In this document: positions 16,406-23,818 of the stretch, piece by piece
Numbering within the stretch: the stretch's first letter is position 1
How the letters are laid out: every line of letters starts with the position of its first letter
Source of the DNA: Candidatus Bathyarchaeota archaeon
GTDB lineage: Archaea; Thermoproteota; Bathyarchaeia; Bathyarchaeales; WUQV01
Length of the DNA: 33,025 bases
Reading direction: 5' to 3'
Assembly (NCBI GenBank): GCA_021158125.1
Contig: JAGGVF010000006.1
Coordinates: 114,938 to 147,962, forward strand
Translations under genes and position numbers: made by a program
Notes under the pieces: model-generated
Databases searched by the model: none
The model's input: the letters and a program-made list of their open reading frames with translations, nothing else
Told to the model about the DNA's origin: nothing

Positions 16406-16786
16406 ATGAATAAGGGTTTAAATAAAATGAGAGAGTTGTTGGTAATATTAATTGCTTCTCTTGCCTTTGGACTCTATGTTATCTGCCCAAGAATGAGTGC
16501 TATGCTTGTTCAGCAAGCAAAAGTTAAGGGCTTAAATATCAATGCAGTAATAGTCCTAGGGGCATTAATCTCTATACCACTATTCATAATCTTGGCGGAG
16601 ATAGTTATCAAGTTCGGAGTAACATGGGCGATAATCTTTGCAGCCATAGGTGACTTCGCCGCGGCGGTCCTTCTTGGAACAGTTGACCTTAAAGCCGGTG
16701 TTGAGTTAGCAATAATAACGGTATTCGTTTACGTCGGAATTAGACTGGCTCCAATAATAGCGAATTTGATCCTCCACTCCTCTTAA
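16406..16786 (+). CDS. Small membrane protein of unknown function
   Basis: Up to 126 residues with about four membrane helices (roughly 9-28, 46-69, 71-93 and 97-122) separated by short loops. A basic loop after helix 1 and a single Asp (IGDFAAAVLLGTVDL) between helices 3 and 4 are the only notable polar parts. I do not recognise the family. Two starts are possible: ATG 16406 and ATG 16427 (MRELL). A TATA-like AATTTAAAT at about 16381-16388 would place the transcript start near 16410, which favours 16427 or a leaderless start. Confidence 0.6.
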   Translation: MNKGLNKMRELLVILIASLAFGLYVICPRMSAMLVQQAKVKGLNINAVIVLGALISIPLFIILAEIVIKFGVTWAIIFAAIGDFAAAVLLGTVDLKAGVELAIITVFVYVGIRLAPIIANLILHSS

Positions 16787-16831
16787 AGGCTTCAGATGCT
16801 CAATTCATAATATTAGAGGAAAGATAACAGC

Positions 16832-17060
16832 ATGAAAGACGCAATACTTAACTGGTCTAAGAGAAGGTATAGCAAGGGACAGAGACTTATTGCTTTAATT
16901 CCTGCATGTTTGCTTTTCTTAATCGGAATTCCCTTTTGCTTTGGTTATTTTGTCGCCTTTTATTGACACTTATTTACATTTGCCAAAATTTGTATTAGAA
17001 CCGCTTAACATCATTGCTGCCTTATTCCTCATAATTCTAGGTCTTTCATTTTCGGCTTGG
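16832..17060 (+). pseudogene. Frameshifted N-terminal fragment of an ICMT-like membrane methyltransferase
   Basis: An ATG at 16832 with GAGG upstream begins a 44-residue frame (YSKGQRLIALIPACLLFLIG...) that stops at 16966. Shifting one base at about 16962 lets the protein continue with IDTYLHLPKFVLEPLNIIAA and LGLSFSAWSVWV, a pattern like the N-terminal helices of ICMT-family methyltransferases. The catalytic half (GPY..RNP motif) is absent; the sequence instead runs into an ABC-ATPase fragment. So this is a broken, truncated gene. The family call is moderate; the decay is clear. Confidence 0.55.
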
Positions 17061-17214
17061 TCGGTTTGGGTAAAATCACACTTTTAAATCTGATCGGTGG
17101 TTTGGATAAACCTACAGTTGGAAACGTGATTGTTGATGAAGTGGATATAACCAAGCTAAACGAGTCTCAATTAGCAAATTAGAAGCTGGAAAAATAGGCT
17201 TTATCAAGTCCTGA
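17054..17214 (+). pseudogene. Fragment of an ABC-transporter ATPase (LolD/MacB type) with broken Walker A
   Basis: Read in one frame the segment gives GLVGLGKITLLNLIGGLDKP, then a GNVIVDEVDITKLNESQLAN stretch, a TAG stop, and KLEKIGF. This is the Walker A region and following strand of LolD/MacB-type ATPases (normally GPSGSGKST), with several Walker A residues changed and both ends missing. It is preceded by the methyltransferase fragment and ends two bases before the stop of a minus-strand regulator. No working gene remains. Confidence 0.8.
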
Positions 17215-17215
17215 A

Positions 17216-17686
17216 CTACAAAATCATATGCTGCTTATCCGTGCTTTTCCAATTGATAAAAGCTCTTCTGTGCACTAAAGTCCAATAAGTGTATAGTACT
17301 ATCCAACTGGTTGACAGCCCTAAAACTGTCAAAAAGTTAATGCTTAATGAGAAGTTTATGTAAGCCCATAAATTTACGAGCGCAAAAATAATTATGTTGA
17401 AGAAAAAGGCTCGTTTAAACCAACCGTACTTTTCTATGGCGTTTATTGCTTCAACTGCAGCATATCCTCTCATATTTAAGGTATAACGACCATGCCTATC
17501 ATGAACGACCAAACTTTCCATTTTCTTTAAGTGAAAATCAAGGGCCCCGCTGCTTTTGACGTTTATCACCCTTTTCAGTTCGCTGAATCCTAAAGGGGAT
17601 CTAGCCAGAGCTTTCAGAATTTTAACTCTTTGAGGGTGCGAAATTGCCTCGAAGATTTCGGAGTCTAATAGTTCATCTTCCACCAA
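17216..17686 (-). CDS. ArsR-like winged-helix transcription regulator with C-terminal membrane helices
   Basis: A 156-residue protein. Residues ~8-75 form a winged helix of ArsR type (EAISHPQRVKILKALARSP, SSGALDFHLKKMESL as recognition helix, then the wing DRHGRYTLN). Residues ~90-145 hold two or three membrane helices, so the regulator is tethered to the membrane. Proteins of this build often stand beside ABC-transporter genes in archaea; here only an ABC fragment remains next door. Start is TTG at 17684-17686 or GTG one codon in; neither has a good ribosome-binding site. A short dyad lies upstream at 17738-17756. Confidence 0.8.
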   Translation of the reverse strand: MVEDELLDSEIFEAISHPQRVKILKALARSPLGFSELKRVINVKSSGALDFHLKKMESLVVHDRHGRYTLNMRGYAAVEAINAIEKYGWFKRAFFFNIIIFALVNLWAYINFSLSINFLTVLGLSTSWIVLYTYWTLVHRRAFINWKSTDKQHMIL

Positions 17687-18057
17687 GGGCCAACACCAAA
17701 TTTTTCAATGAAAAAGGAACATATATTTCTATATTCGTTGACAGCATGGTCGTCAAGTAATGACAACCTATTTTCGTCCATTACAAATATTATCTCCATC
17801 GGGATTTCTTAATAGATAAACCCAACTGTTAACTTTTTTAAATGCTACTTTAGTCTCCGCTTCTTTTCCGGTTAATACTTGAATAAAGCATAGAGTTTAG
17901 AGAGTAAGACATATTAAGGGATAATCTAATGTATCTATTCTGTTCTCTCGATTAAACAGTTACTCAAAACGTAGGAGAACTTTAACTAACTATGACAAAG
18001 CATGAGAAGTACCTAACCTCAAATGATTCAATAAAGTTTTAGGAATGGTGAAAAACT
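17687..18057. other. 371-base intergenic region between two divergent winged-helix genes
   Basis: AT-rich, no supported gene on either strand. Contains a minus-strand TATA-like stretch near 17718-17730 for the membrane-tethered regulator, a dyad TTGAC-N9-GTCAA at 17738-17756 just upstream of it, and near the right end a GGTGA ribosome-binding site for the gene at 18058. I see nothing else. Confidence 0.6.
17738..17756. promoter_or_regulatory. Candidate operator dyad TTGAC-N9-GTCAA
   Basis: Five-base arms TTGAC (17738-17742) and GTCAA (17752-17756) flank nine bases, next to the likely TATA box of the winged-helix gene at 17216-17686. Size and symmetry suit a dimeric winged-helix protein, so autoregulation is plausible. 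Arms are short, so chance cannot be excluded. Confidence 0.3.
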
Positions 18058-18300
18058 TTGGCTTTGAAAGGAGTTTGGCGCCCACGTCCACTAACAACAC
18101 TAGTTGTGGAACTATTACAAAAGAAAGGCGGATCAACTTCAGACGTAGAATTACTTGACATGCTACGCAGCCTACTAGGAGAAGAAATAAACTTCACAGA
18201 ACTAAACAAGACTTTACTAAAACTTGAAATTGCAGGTCTAATTTACGTTTCAGGATTCGTGAGAGGAAAAAGAACGGTAGAGCTCAAAAAGAAGGATTAA
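18058..18300 (+). CDS. Small winged-helix protein, uncharacterised
   Basis: An 80-residue protein that looks like a lone winged helix: TTLVVELLQKKGGSTSDVEL, then LNKTLLKLEIAGLIYVSGFV as recognition helix and first wing strand, ending with a basic KRTVELKKK strand. No ligand domain. Start is TTG at 18058 with GGTGA six bases upstream. Convergent with tRNA-Val(CAC). It may bind DNA or belong to the basal transcription apparatus; no specific function is shown. Confidence 0.7.
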   Translation: MALKGVWRPRPLTTLVVELLQKKGGSTSDVELLDMLRSLLGEEINFTELNKTLLKLEIAGLIYVSGFVRGKRTVELKKKD

Positions 18301-18310
18301 ACTTAAAATC

Positions 18311-18387
18311 TGGTGGGCCGGGCCGGACTTGAACCGGCGACCTTCGCCGCGTGAGGGCGACGTCCTACCATACTAGACTACCGGCCC
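18311..18387 (-). tRNA. tRNA-Val (CAC anticodon)
   Basis: Minus-strand cloverleaf with acceptor GGGCCGG/CCGGCCC, anticodon loop CTCACGC (CAC), T arm GCCGG-TTCAAGT-CCGGC, discriminator A and encoded CCA. It differs from tRNA-Val(GAC) at 12734 in only about five positions, all in the 5' half or anticodon; the 3' half is identical. Confidence 0.96.
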
Positions 18388-18548
18388 CCCCTCTTCAGAA
18401 TTTACATTTTCATACACTTAGATTTGTCGGCATTTTCAAATATTTCTATATCCGAATAAGTTATTGGTGCTTAGAAATTGTCAATTAAAGTACTTGGTTT
18501 TGTTGGCTTGTAGAGGAGGCTGTTAAGGCTAAATTTACATTATGTTGA

Positions 18549-18710
18549 CTAGCGGACTAGTTCTCTCTTCTTCCATCTCAAGTTTTTACTGTGGCATTTT
18601 CTGCATTTTGTTGCTGACGGAGCGTTTCTTGCTCCGCATTCGCGGCAGATTTTTACGAATAATCTTCTTTTTTGGGCAATAGCTTTTTTGACTGGGTCCG
18701 TTATTGGCAT
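18549..18710 (-). CDS. rpl40e: Ribosomal protein L40e
   Basis: A 53-residue protein starting at an ATG at 18710 with GAGGAAGAAGGAAC before it. The N-terminus [18 protein letters not shown], the zinc-binding pairs CRECG and CRKCH, and the tail KNLRWKKRE are those of archaeal large-subunit protein L40e. Length is exactly as expected. A minus-strand TATA-like stretch near 18750 (within the gap to sucD) suggests separate transcription, though it also follows sucD in the same direction. Confidence 0.93.
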   Translation of the reverse strand: MPITDPVKKAIAQKRRLFVKICRECGARNAPSATKCRKCHSKNLRWKKRELVR

Positions 18711-18769
18711 GTTCCTTCTTCCTCTGGGTTTTAATGTAAAAATGGAAGTTTTAAATATACTTTCCTATT

Positions 18770-19648
18770 TTATTTTATGTTCAATTTTTCAGCTAGTATT
18801 TTTGCTACTTCTCTTGGTTTTTCAGCTACTGCTACTCCAGCCTTTTGGAAAGCTTCGATTTTGCTTTGGGCTGTTCCAGCTCTACCCATGATTATTGCGC
18901 CTGCGTGGCCCATGCGTTTGCCTGGAGGCGCTGTTCTTCCTGCAACAAATGCTACAACTGGTTTTGGATAATTTGTTCTGCTTATGTATTCTGCGGCTAG
19001 TTCTTCGAGGTTTCCTCCAATTTCGCCTATTAAGACAACGGCTTTGGTTGCGTCGTCTTTTCTAAACATTTCCATGACTTCTATGAAGTTTAATCCTACA
19101 ACTGGGTCTCCGCCTAAGCCTAGGCATGTTGATTGGCCTAAACCAGCATCTGTTAGTCCCGCTGCAATTTCGTAGGTTAGGGTTCCGCTTCTGGAGGCTA
19201 TTCCAACTACGCCGGGCTTAAATATGTGCGCTGGCATTATTCCAAGCTTGCATTCATTCGGAGTTATGATTCCCGGGGTATTCGGCCCGATGATTGTTGT
19301 GCCTTTCTCTCTTGCCCTAGCCATGATTTGGATGGCGTCCTTAACTGGAATGTGCTCAGTAATTATAACCACTGTTTTTAAGCCGTTTTCTATGGCCTCT
19401 AACGTGGCTTCGGTGGCAAATCTTGCTGGAACAAAGATTATTGATGCGTTTGCTTCATGATTTTCTATGGCTTCTTTTACGGTGTCGTAAACTGGGACTC
19501 CGTGAACTTCCATGCCTCCCTTTCCCGGGGTTACTCCGGCAACGATTTTTGTGCCGTATTCCAGCATTAGCCGAGTGTGGAAGCTTCCTTGAGTTCCCGT
19601 TATCCCTTGTACAATAGCCTTTGTTTCTTTTCCAACAATTATTCCCAT
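18770..19648 (-). CDS. sucD: Succinyl-CoA synthetase, alpha subunit
   Basis: A 292-residue alpha subunit that carries the phosphohistidine during NTP-coupled interconversion of succinyl-CoA and succinate. Visible marks: [12 protein letters not shown] and GVTPGKGG for CoA binding, [20 protein letters not shown], and the active-site GHAGAI. The start has AAGGAGGAATT upstream. It follows sucC by 17 bases. Confidence 0.96.
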   Translation of the reverse strand: MGIIVGKETKAIVQGITGTQGSFHTRLMLEYGTKIVAGVTPGKGGMEVHGVPVYDTVKEAIENHEANASIIFVPARFATEATLEAIENGLKTVVIITEHIPVKDAIQIMARAREKGTTIIGPNTPGIITPNECKLGIMPAHIFKPGVVGIASRSGTLTYEIAAGLTDAGLGQSTCLGLGGDPVVGLNFIEVMEMFRKDDATKAVVLIGEIGGNLEELAAEYISRTNYPKPVVAFVAGRTAPPGKRMGHAGAIIMGRAGTAQSKIEAFQKAGVAVAEKPREVAKILAEKLNIK

Positions 19649-19665
19649 ATGCTAATTCCTCCTTT

Positions 19666-20805
19666 TCATGTTTGGTGTAGCACTTCAACGGCCTTTTTTG
19701 CGGCCTCTTCCATGCTGTTCATTACGTATATTCCGGCTTCGCTCAGTATTTTTCTGCCTTCTTCTTCGTTTGTTCCTACGAGTCTTATTATCATGGGCTT
19801 GGTAAAGCCTATTCTATTCTTTGCTTCCAGTATTCCTCTTGCAACTTCGTCGCAGCGTGTTATTCCGCCTAGGATGTTCATGAAAACAACTTTTACGTTT
19901 GGGTTTGAAAGTACTATGTCTAATGCTGCGGCTATTCTGTCTGCTGACGCTCCTCCGCCGACATCTAGGAAGTTGGCTGGTTTTCCACCGTACGAATTTA
20001 TTGCATCCAAGGTTGCCATTACAAGTCCAGCGCCGTTTCCTATTATGCCTATGTCTCCATCTAATTTTACATAGGCGAGACCTTTTTCTCTGGCTTCTAT
20101 TTCTTCTGGGGTGAATTCTCCTTCTTCAGCTAGTCTTGCTTTATAATCTGGGTGTCTGAATAATGCGTTGTCGTCTATGATTAGTCTGGCGTCTGCGGCG
20201 ACGAATTTGCCGTCAACTGTTTCGACAAGCGGGTTCATCTCCATGAGTTCTGCATCATAATCCATAGCTGCTCTATAAAGCTTGGAGAATGTAGAAGCAA
20301 GTTGGAGCATTTGTTTACCTTTATAACCCAATTTTTTGGCCATATAAGTTGCATGGTAAGTGCGGAATCCTTCTAGCGGGTTTATTGGAAATTTTATAAG
20401 TTTCTCCGGGGCTTTTGCTGCTATTTCCTCTATGTCCATTCCGCCTGCTGAGGAAGCTATTGCAACATATGTTCTTTGAAACCTGTCAACGGTAACTCCG
20501 AAGTATAGCTCCTTTTTTATTGATAGTTTTTCTTCAATCCAGACGCTTCGAACTTTTATTCCCTTTATTTCAGAGTTTAAAAGTTTTTCAGCTTTTTCCT
20601 TTGCTTCCTGTGGGTTTTCAGCGAAAAGGATTCCTCCAGCTTTTCCTCTTCCAGCTACGAGAACTTGAGCTTTAATTACGCATGGAACGTTAAGTTTTGA
20701 GGCTATTTCTGCTGCTTGTTCGGGGCTTGTGGCGAGTTCTCCTCTTGGAACCGGGACTCCGTATTTTGAAAGTATATTTTTTGCTTCGTATTCGAAGAGT
20801 TTCAT
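19666..20805 (-). CDS. sucC: Succinyl-CoA synthetase, beta subunit
   Basis: An ATP-grasp subunit of about 379 residues. It begins MKLFEYEAKNILSKYGVPVP and shows CVIKAQVLVAGRGKAGG for nucleotide binding, AELMEMNPLVET and DARLIIDDNA for Mg2+, GLVMATLDAI, and NILGGITRCDEVA. An ATG seven codons upstream (20826) is in frame, but GGGAGG nine bases before the ATG at 20805 fixes the start. The gene lies 17 bases after the regulator gene, which implies one transcript regulator-sucC-sucD. Confidence 0.96.
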   Translation of the reverse strand: MKLFEYEAKNILSKYGVPVPRGELATSPEQAAEIASKLNVPCVIKAQVLVAGRGKAGGILFAENPQEAKEKAEKLLNSEIKGIKVRSVWIEEKLSIKKELYFGVTVDRFQRTYVAIASSAGGMDIEEIAAKAPEKLIKFPINPLEGFRTYHATYMAKKLGYKGKQMLQLASTFSKLYRAAMDYDAELMEMNPLVETVDGKFVAADARLIIDDNALFRHPDYKARLAEEGEFTPEEIEAREKGLAYVKLDGDIGIIGNGAGLVMATLDAINSYGGKPANFLDVGGGASADRIAAALDIVLSNPNVKVVFMNILGGITRCDEVARGILEAKNRIGFTKPMIIRLVGTNEEEGRKILSEAGIYVMNSMEEAAKKAVEVLHQT

Positions 20806-20822
20806 TTTATGTAGCCTCCCGT

Positions 20823-21293
20823 TCATCTTATTGTTTGTATTGTGATATACGATTTTGTGTCAAGTATTCCCTCTATTTCTGAGAGTTTTTGTAAAGCTTC
20901 ATTCAGCTTTTCCTGCTCTATTATGAGGAGGCTGTCCATGTCGCCGGCTACTCTGAACATCCTCTGTACCGATATTTCACTCATTTTCTTATAGGCTTCT
21001 TTCCTACGTAAAGGCGAAACTTTAACAAATACGAAGGCTGGGTTTGCCGATATGCCCAGTATATTTAAGCCGTCCTCGGTTATGTCTATAAATCCCCGTC
21101 CAGTTCTGACGTAGCCTAAATCCCTAAGTTTTCTAAGGTGAACATTTAATGCTTGGCGGCTTATACCCAGTTGGCTTGCAAGTTCGCTTTGCTTAACCTT
21201 TATAGTGTAGACCGTTGCCGGTTTTCCCCTTTCAATAAGGAGCCTCAGCAAGCGGAGAGAACGTCCTGACGGTATTTCCTTAGTTTTCGGCAT
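20823..21293 (-). CDS. Lrp/AsnC-like HTH regulator heading the sucCD operon
   Basis: A 156-residue protein with a winged/HTH domain (residues ~28-75; QSELASQLGISRQALNVHLR is the HTH, then GYVRTGRGFIDITEDG) and a C-terminal domain of ~70 residues (AFVFVKVSP ... DMDSLLIIEQ ... YITIQTIR) that resembles the RAM/ACT dimer domain of Lrp family proteins. Such regulators bind amino acids or other small ligands. ATG at 21293 with GAGGTGA just before. Encoded first in an operon with sucC and sucD, it may control the operon and itself; the effector is unknown. Confidence 0.78.
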   Translation of the reverse strand: MPKTKEIPSGRSLRLLRLLIERGKPATVYTIKVKQSELASQLGISRQALNVHLRKLRDLGYVRTGRGFIDITEDGLNILGISANPAFVFVKVSPLRRKEAYKKMSEISVQRMFRVAGDMDSLLIIEQEKLNEALQKLSEIEGILDTKSYITIQTIR

Positions 21294-21314
21294 TTTTTCA
21301 CCTCTACGCTAAAT

Positions 21315-21374
21315 AAGTATTGGTTAAAGATTTCCTTTACAATGGTCACAATTATTTAAGTATTTTCTTTACAA
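21315..21374 (-). promoter_or_regulatory. Promoter and repeated element upstream of the Lrp-like gene
   Basis: On the plus strand AAGTATT (21315-21321) followed by TTCCTTTACAA (21332-21342) recurs as AAGTATT (21358-21364) followed directly by TTCTTTACAA (21365-21374). Between them the minus strand carries a TATA-like CTTAAATAA (21352-21360), predicting a transcript start near 21328. Paired copies flanking a TATA box suit a site for an Lrp-like regulator. The repeats are imperfect in spacing. Confidence 0.4.
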
Positions 21375-21510
21375 ATTGCTCTAAGAAAATCCTAGTATAA
21401 GCGTAACTTAGGAAGAAGCTTGATATGTAACTCAATCTTTGAAATTAAATAACCAACTTATAAGGAAGGACATAAACGTGATGGATAACATTCTGCTAGT
21501 TTGGATACCG

Positions 21511-21521
21511 TAATATATTTA
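21511..21521 (+). promoter_or_regulatory. TATA box for the second alba gene
   Basis: TAATATATTTA lies about 65-75 bases before the ATG at 21585; transcription would start near 21540. Confidence 0.5.
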
Positions 21522-21584
21522 TTTTTGAAATAAAAGCATAAGTCAAGCCGAACAAAATGTGAAAACAAGGAGTGAGGCGGTGAA

Positions 21585-21863
21585 ATGTCAGAGAGCAATG
21601 CAGTATTAGTAGGGAAAAAGCCAGTCATGAACTATGTGCTGGCTTGCATAACCCTCTTCCACGGCGGAGCAAAAGAAGTTATGGTAAAGGCAAGAGGAAG
21701 GGCAATCAGCCGCGCTGTTGACGTAGTTGAGGTTGTTCGACGCCGGTTCCTACCAGACGTTAAAATCAAAAGCGTAGGCATCGGCACCGAGCAAATACCA
21801 CCTGCAGAAGAGGGTGGCACGCCCACAAACGTCAGCACCATTGAAATAACTCTTGAGCGCTGA
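21585..21863 (+). CDS. albA: DNA/RNA-binding protein Alba (paralogue 2)
   Basis: A 92-residue Alba protein close to the copy at 8296: [53 protein letters not shown]. It differs mainly in a shorter N-terminus and a longer Pro/Glu/Gly loop ([11 protein letters not shown]). It has its own promoter and a GAGGCGGTGA ribosome-binding site. Paralogous Alba proteins can form heterodimers that change DNA packing; that applies here only by analogy. Confidence 0.95.
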   Translation: MSESNAVLVGKKPVMNYVLACITLFHGGAKEVMVKARGRAISRAVDVVEVVRRRFLPDVKIKSVGIGTEQIPPAEEGGTPTNVSTIEITLER

Positions 21864-21950
21864 GTTTACAGCGACAACAGCAGCCATAAAGGCGAAGTAT
21901 AATGCTCCGCCGCCCCTCCTTTCTTTCAACTACGGAGGGCCAAAAGACAA

Positions 21951-22460
21951 GTGAAAACACCACTTTGCAACTTTTGCCTAAGAAGCGGGATACTGTGTCC
22001 AAAGTGTCAAGCTAAGTTAAATTCTGGAGAAATAACTAGAACAGACTTGAAAATAGCTCAAATTCTTCTTTCATTGGAGGAAAGATTTCCTTCATTGCAG
22101 AATGTTTATTTTCATAAGGCTGTAGAAGCCGACGGTATTCTTGCAGTGATAGTTGGGCAGGGCGACGTTCCCAAACTTTTAAGTTACGGAGGGAAAATAA
22201 TCAAGGAGTTGAGTCAGAAAACAGGGAAGGCTATACGGGTTTTAGAGTATGGTGTAAGCGATAGAAAATTTCTTGAAGACTTGTTTGCGCCATATACTAT
22301 CTTGACGATAAACACTATATGGCTTCCAGACGGAACAACTGAAACCCGTGTAATTTTGAAAAAGCGTGGGAGGAGGCCTCCGAGGCTTAATGTTGAGGCC
22401 TTAAAGAAAATAGCCAAAAAACTTAAGGGAATCACTCTCCGCATAGAATTTTCAGACTAA
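21951..22460 (+). CDS. Zinc-finger/KH-domain RNA-binding protein (archaeal NusA-like)
   Basis: A 169-residue protein. An N-terminal zinc finger has CNFC and CPKC (C6, C9, C16, C19). Residues ~75-145 form one or two KH-like folds: SYGGKIIKELSQKTGKAIRV holds the GxxG-like loop, with Ser in place of the first Gly. The basic tail (KKRGRRPPRLN) would help RNA binding. Starts with GTG at 21951, twelve bases after GGAGGG. It stands 20 bases before aspS and is probably co-transcribed with it. Similar proteins in archaea are annotated as NusA-like; the role is not proven. Confidence 0.75.
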   Translation: MKTPLCNFCLRSGILCPKCQAKLNSGEITRTDLKIAQILLSLEERFPSLQNVYFHKAVEADGILAVIVGQGDVPKLLSYGGKIIKELSQKTGKAIRVLEYGVSDRKFLEDLFAPYTILTINTIWLPDGTTETRVILKKRGRRPPRLNVEALKKIAKKLKGITLRIEFSD

Positions 22461-22480
22461 ATTCTCTGGAGAAATTCGAG

Positions 22481-23800
22481 ATGAAACTTGATGAACTTGG
22501 AAGTTGGAGGAGAACACACTTCACATCTGAAATTAAACCGGAACTTGACGGTTCCGCAGTTACCGTTTTCGGATGGGTAAAGGAGATACGTGATTTAGGC
22601 GGAATAAAATTCGTAATACTTCAGGATAGAGAAGGAACTGTGCAAATAACTGTTCCCAAAAAGAAGGTTTCTGAGGGAGTCTTAGAAAAAATAGATATGC
22701 TTCAGACTCAGTACGCTATAGGCGTTAGGGGAATCGTAAAGAAAACGGAAATTACTCCTCGGAAAGTGGAGATAATCCCTGAAGAAATTAAAATTTTGGG
22801 ATTAGCTAAGCATCCTCTGCCTTTGGATGTTACTGGGAAAACTCCGGCTGAGCTGGATGTTAGACTTAACGCCCGAGTTCTCGACTTATGCAAGGAAGAA
22901 AATAGGGCGATATTCAAAATAACCCATGAAACTCTAACTGCTGTTCGAGATTTTCTTTCCAATAAGGGATTCATTGAAGTAAGCACGCCTAGGATAATTG
23001 CTTCTGCAACTGAAGGAGGGGCGGCCCTTTTTCCAGTTGAATATTTTGAAAAGCAAGCTTTTTTGGCGCAGAGCCCTCAACTTTACAAGGAACAGCTTAC
23101 AATATGCTTCGAAAGAGTATTTGAAATAGGCCACTTCTTCAGAGCTGAAGAATCCCATACACGTAGGCATCTCAGCGAATTCATCTCGATAGATATTGAA
23201 ATGGCGTTTGCAACAGCCGAAGATGTCATGCAAGTTCTAGAACAGCTCATACATCATGTCTGCAAAACCATAAAGGAAAAATGCCGAAAAGAACTTGAAA
23301 CCCTAAACTACAATTTTGAAGTGCCGCAACTTCCATTCAAACGTTTCACATATGACGAAATCCTCGAAGAGCTCAAAGAACTGGGATTTAAAATTCCATG
23401 GGGAGAAGACATACCCACACCCGCATTTAGGAAATTGGGCAAACTCCACCCCTACTTCTACTTCATAACAGACTGGCCCTCAGAATCAAAACCCTTCTAC
23501 ATACAACCAAGAAAGGATAACCCTAAAATTTCAGAAGCCTTCGACCTAATGTGGACATGGATAGAACTCGCCTCAGGCGGAACAAGAGTTCACTCAAAAG
23601 AACTACTAATCAAACGATTGAGGGAGCAAGGCTTAAACCCAGAATCATTCAAGTATCACCTCAAAACTTTCGATTATGGAATGCCTCCGCATGCAGGCTG
23701 GGCAGTAGGCTTCGAAAGACTTGTCATGATGCTGACGGGAAAGCAGAATATCCGCGAAGTCGTACTGTTTCCAAGGGACAGATTTAGGCTTATTCCATGA
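22481..23800 (+). CDS. aspS: Aspartate--tRNA(Asp/Asn) ligase, archaeal type
   Basis: A 439-residue class II synthetase: N-terminal OB domain (residues ~25-105, GWVKEIRDLGGIKF), motif 2 (FEIGHFFRAEESHTRRHLSEF) and motif 3 (GWAVGFERLVMML), plus ATEGGAALFP and AQSPQLYKEQ for ATP and Asp. Aligned without gaps to the Thermococcus kodakarensis enzyme, the anticodon-reading positions W26 and K85 become K34 and P93; Pro at this place is a mark of non-discriminating enzymes that also charge tRNA(Asn). GGAG precedes the ATG at 22481. Confidence 0.95.
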   Translation: MKLDELGSWRRTHFTSEIKPELDGSAVTVFGWVKEIRDLGGIKFVILQDREGTVQITVPKKKVSEGVLEKIDMLQTQYAIGVRGIVKKTEITPRKVEIIPEEIKILGLAKHPLPLDVTGKTPAELDVRLNARVLDLCKEENRAIFKITHETLTAVRDFLSNKGFIEVSTPRIIASATEGGAALFPVEYFEKQAFLAQSPQLYKEQLTICFERVFEIGHFFRAEESHTRRHLSEFISIDIEMAFATAEDVMQVLEQLIHHVCKTIKEKCRKELETLNYNFEVPQLPFKRFTYDEILEELKELGFKIPWGEDIPTPAFRKLGKLHPYFYFITDWPSESKPFYIQPRKDNPKISEAFDLMWTWIELASGGTRVHSKELLIKRLREQGLNPESFKYHLKTFDYGMPPHAGWAVGFERLVMMLTGKQNIREVVLFPRDRFRLIP

Positions 23801-23818
23801 TTGATGTAAGTGAAACAT

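Noticed and set aside
16787-18057. Mobile element remains around the pseudogene region
   Set aside because: No transposase fragment, terminal inverted repeats or target-site duplications were seen; deletion through short repeats explains the joint better.
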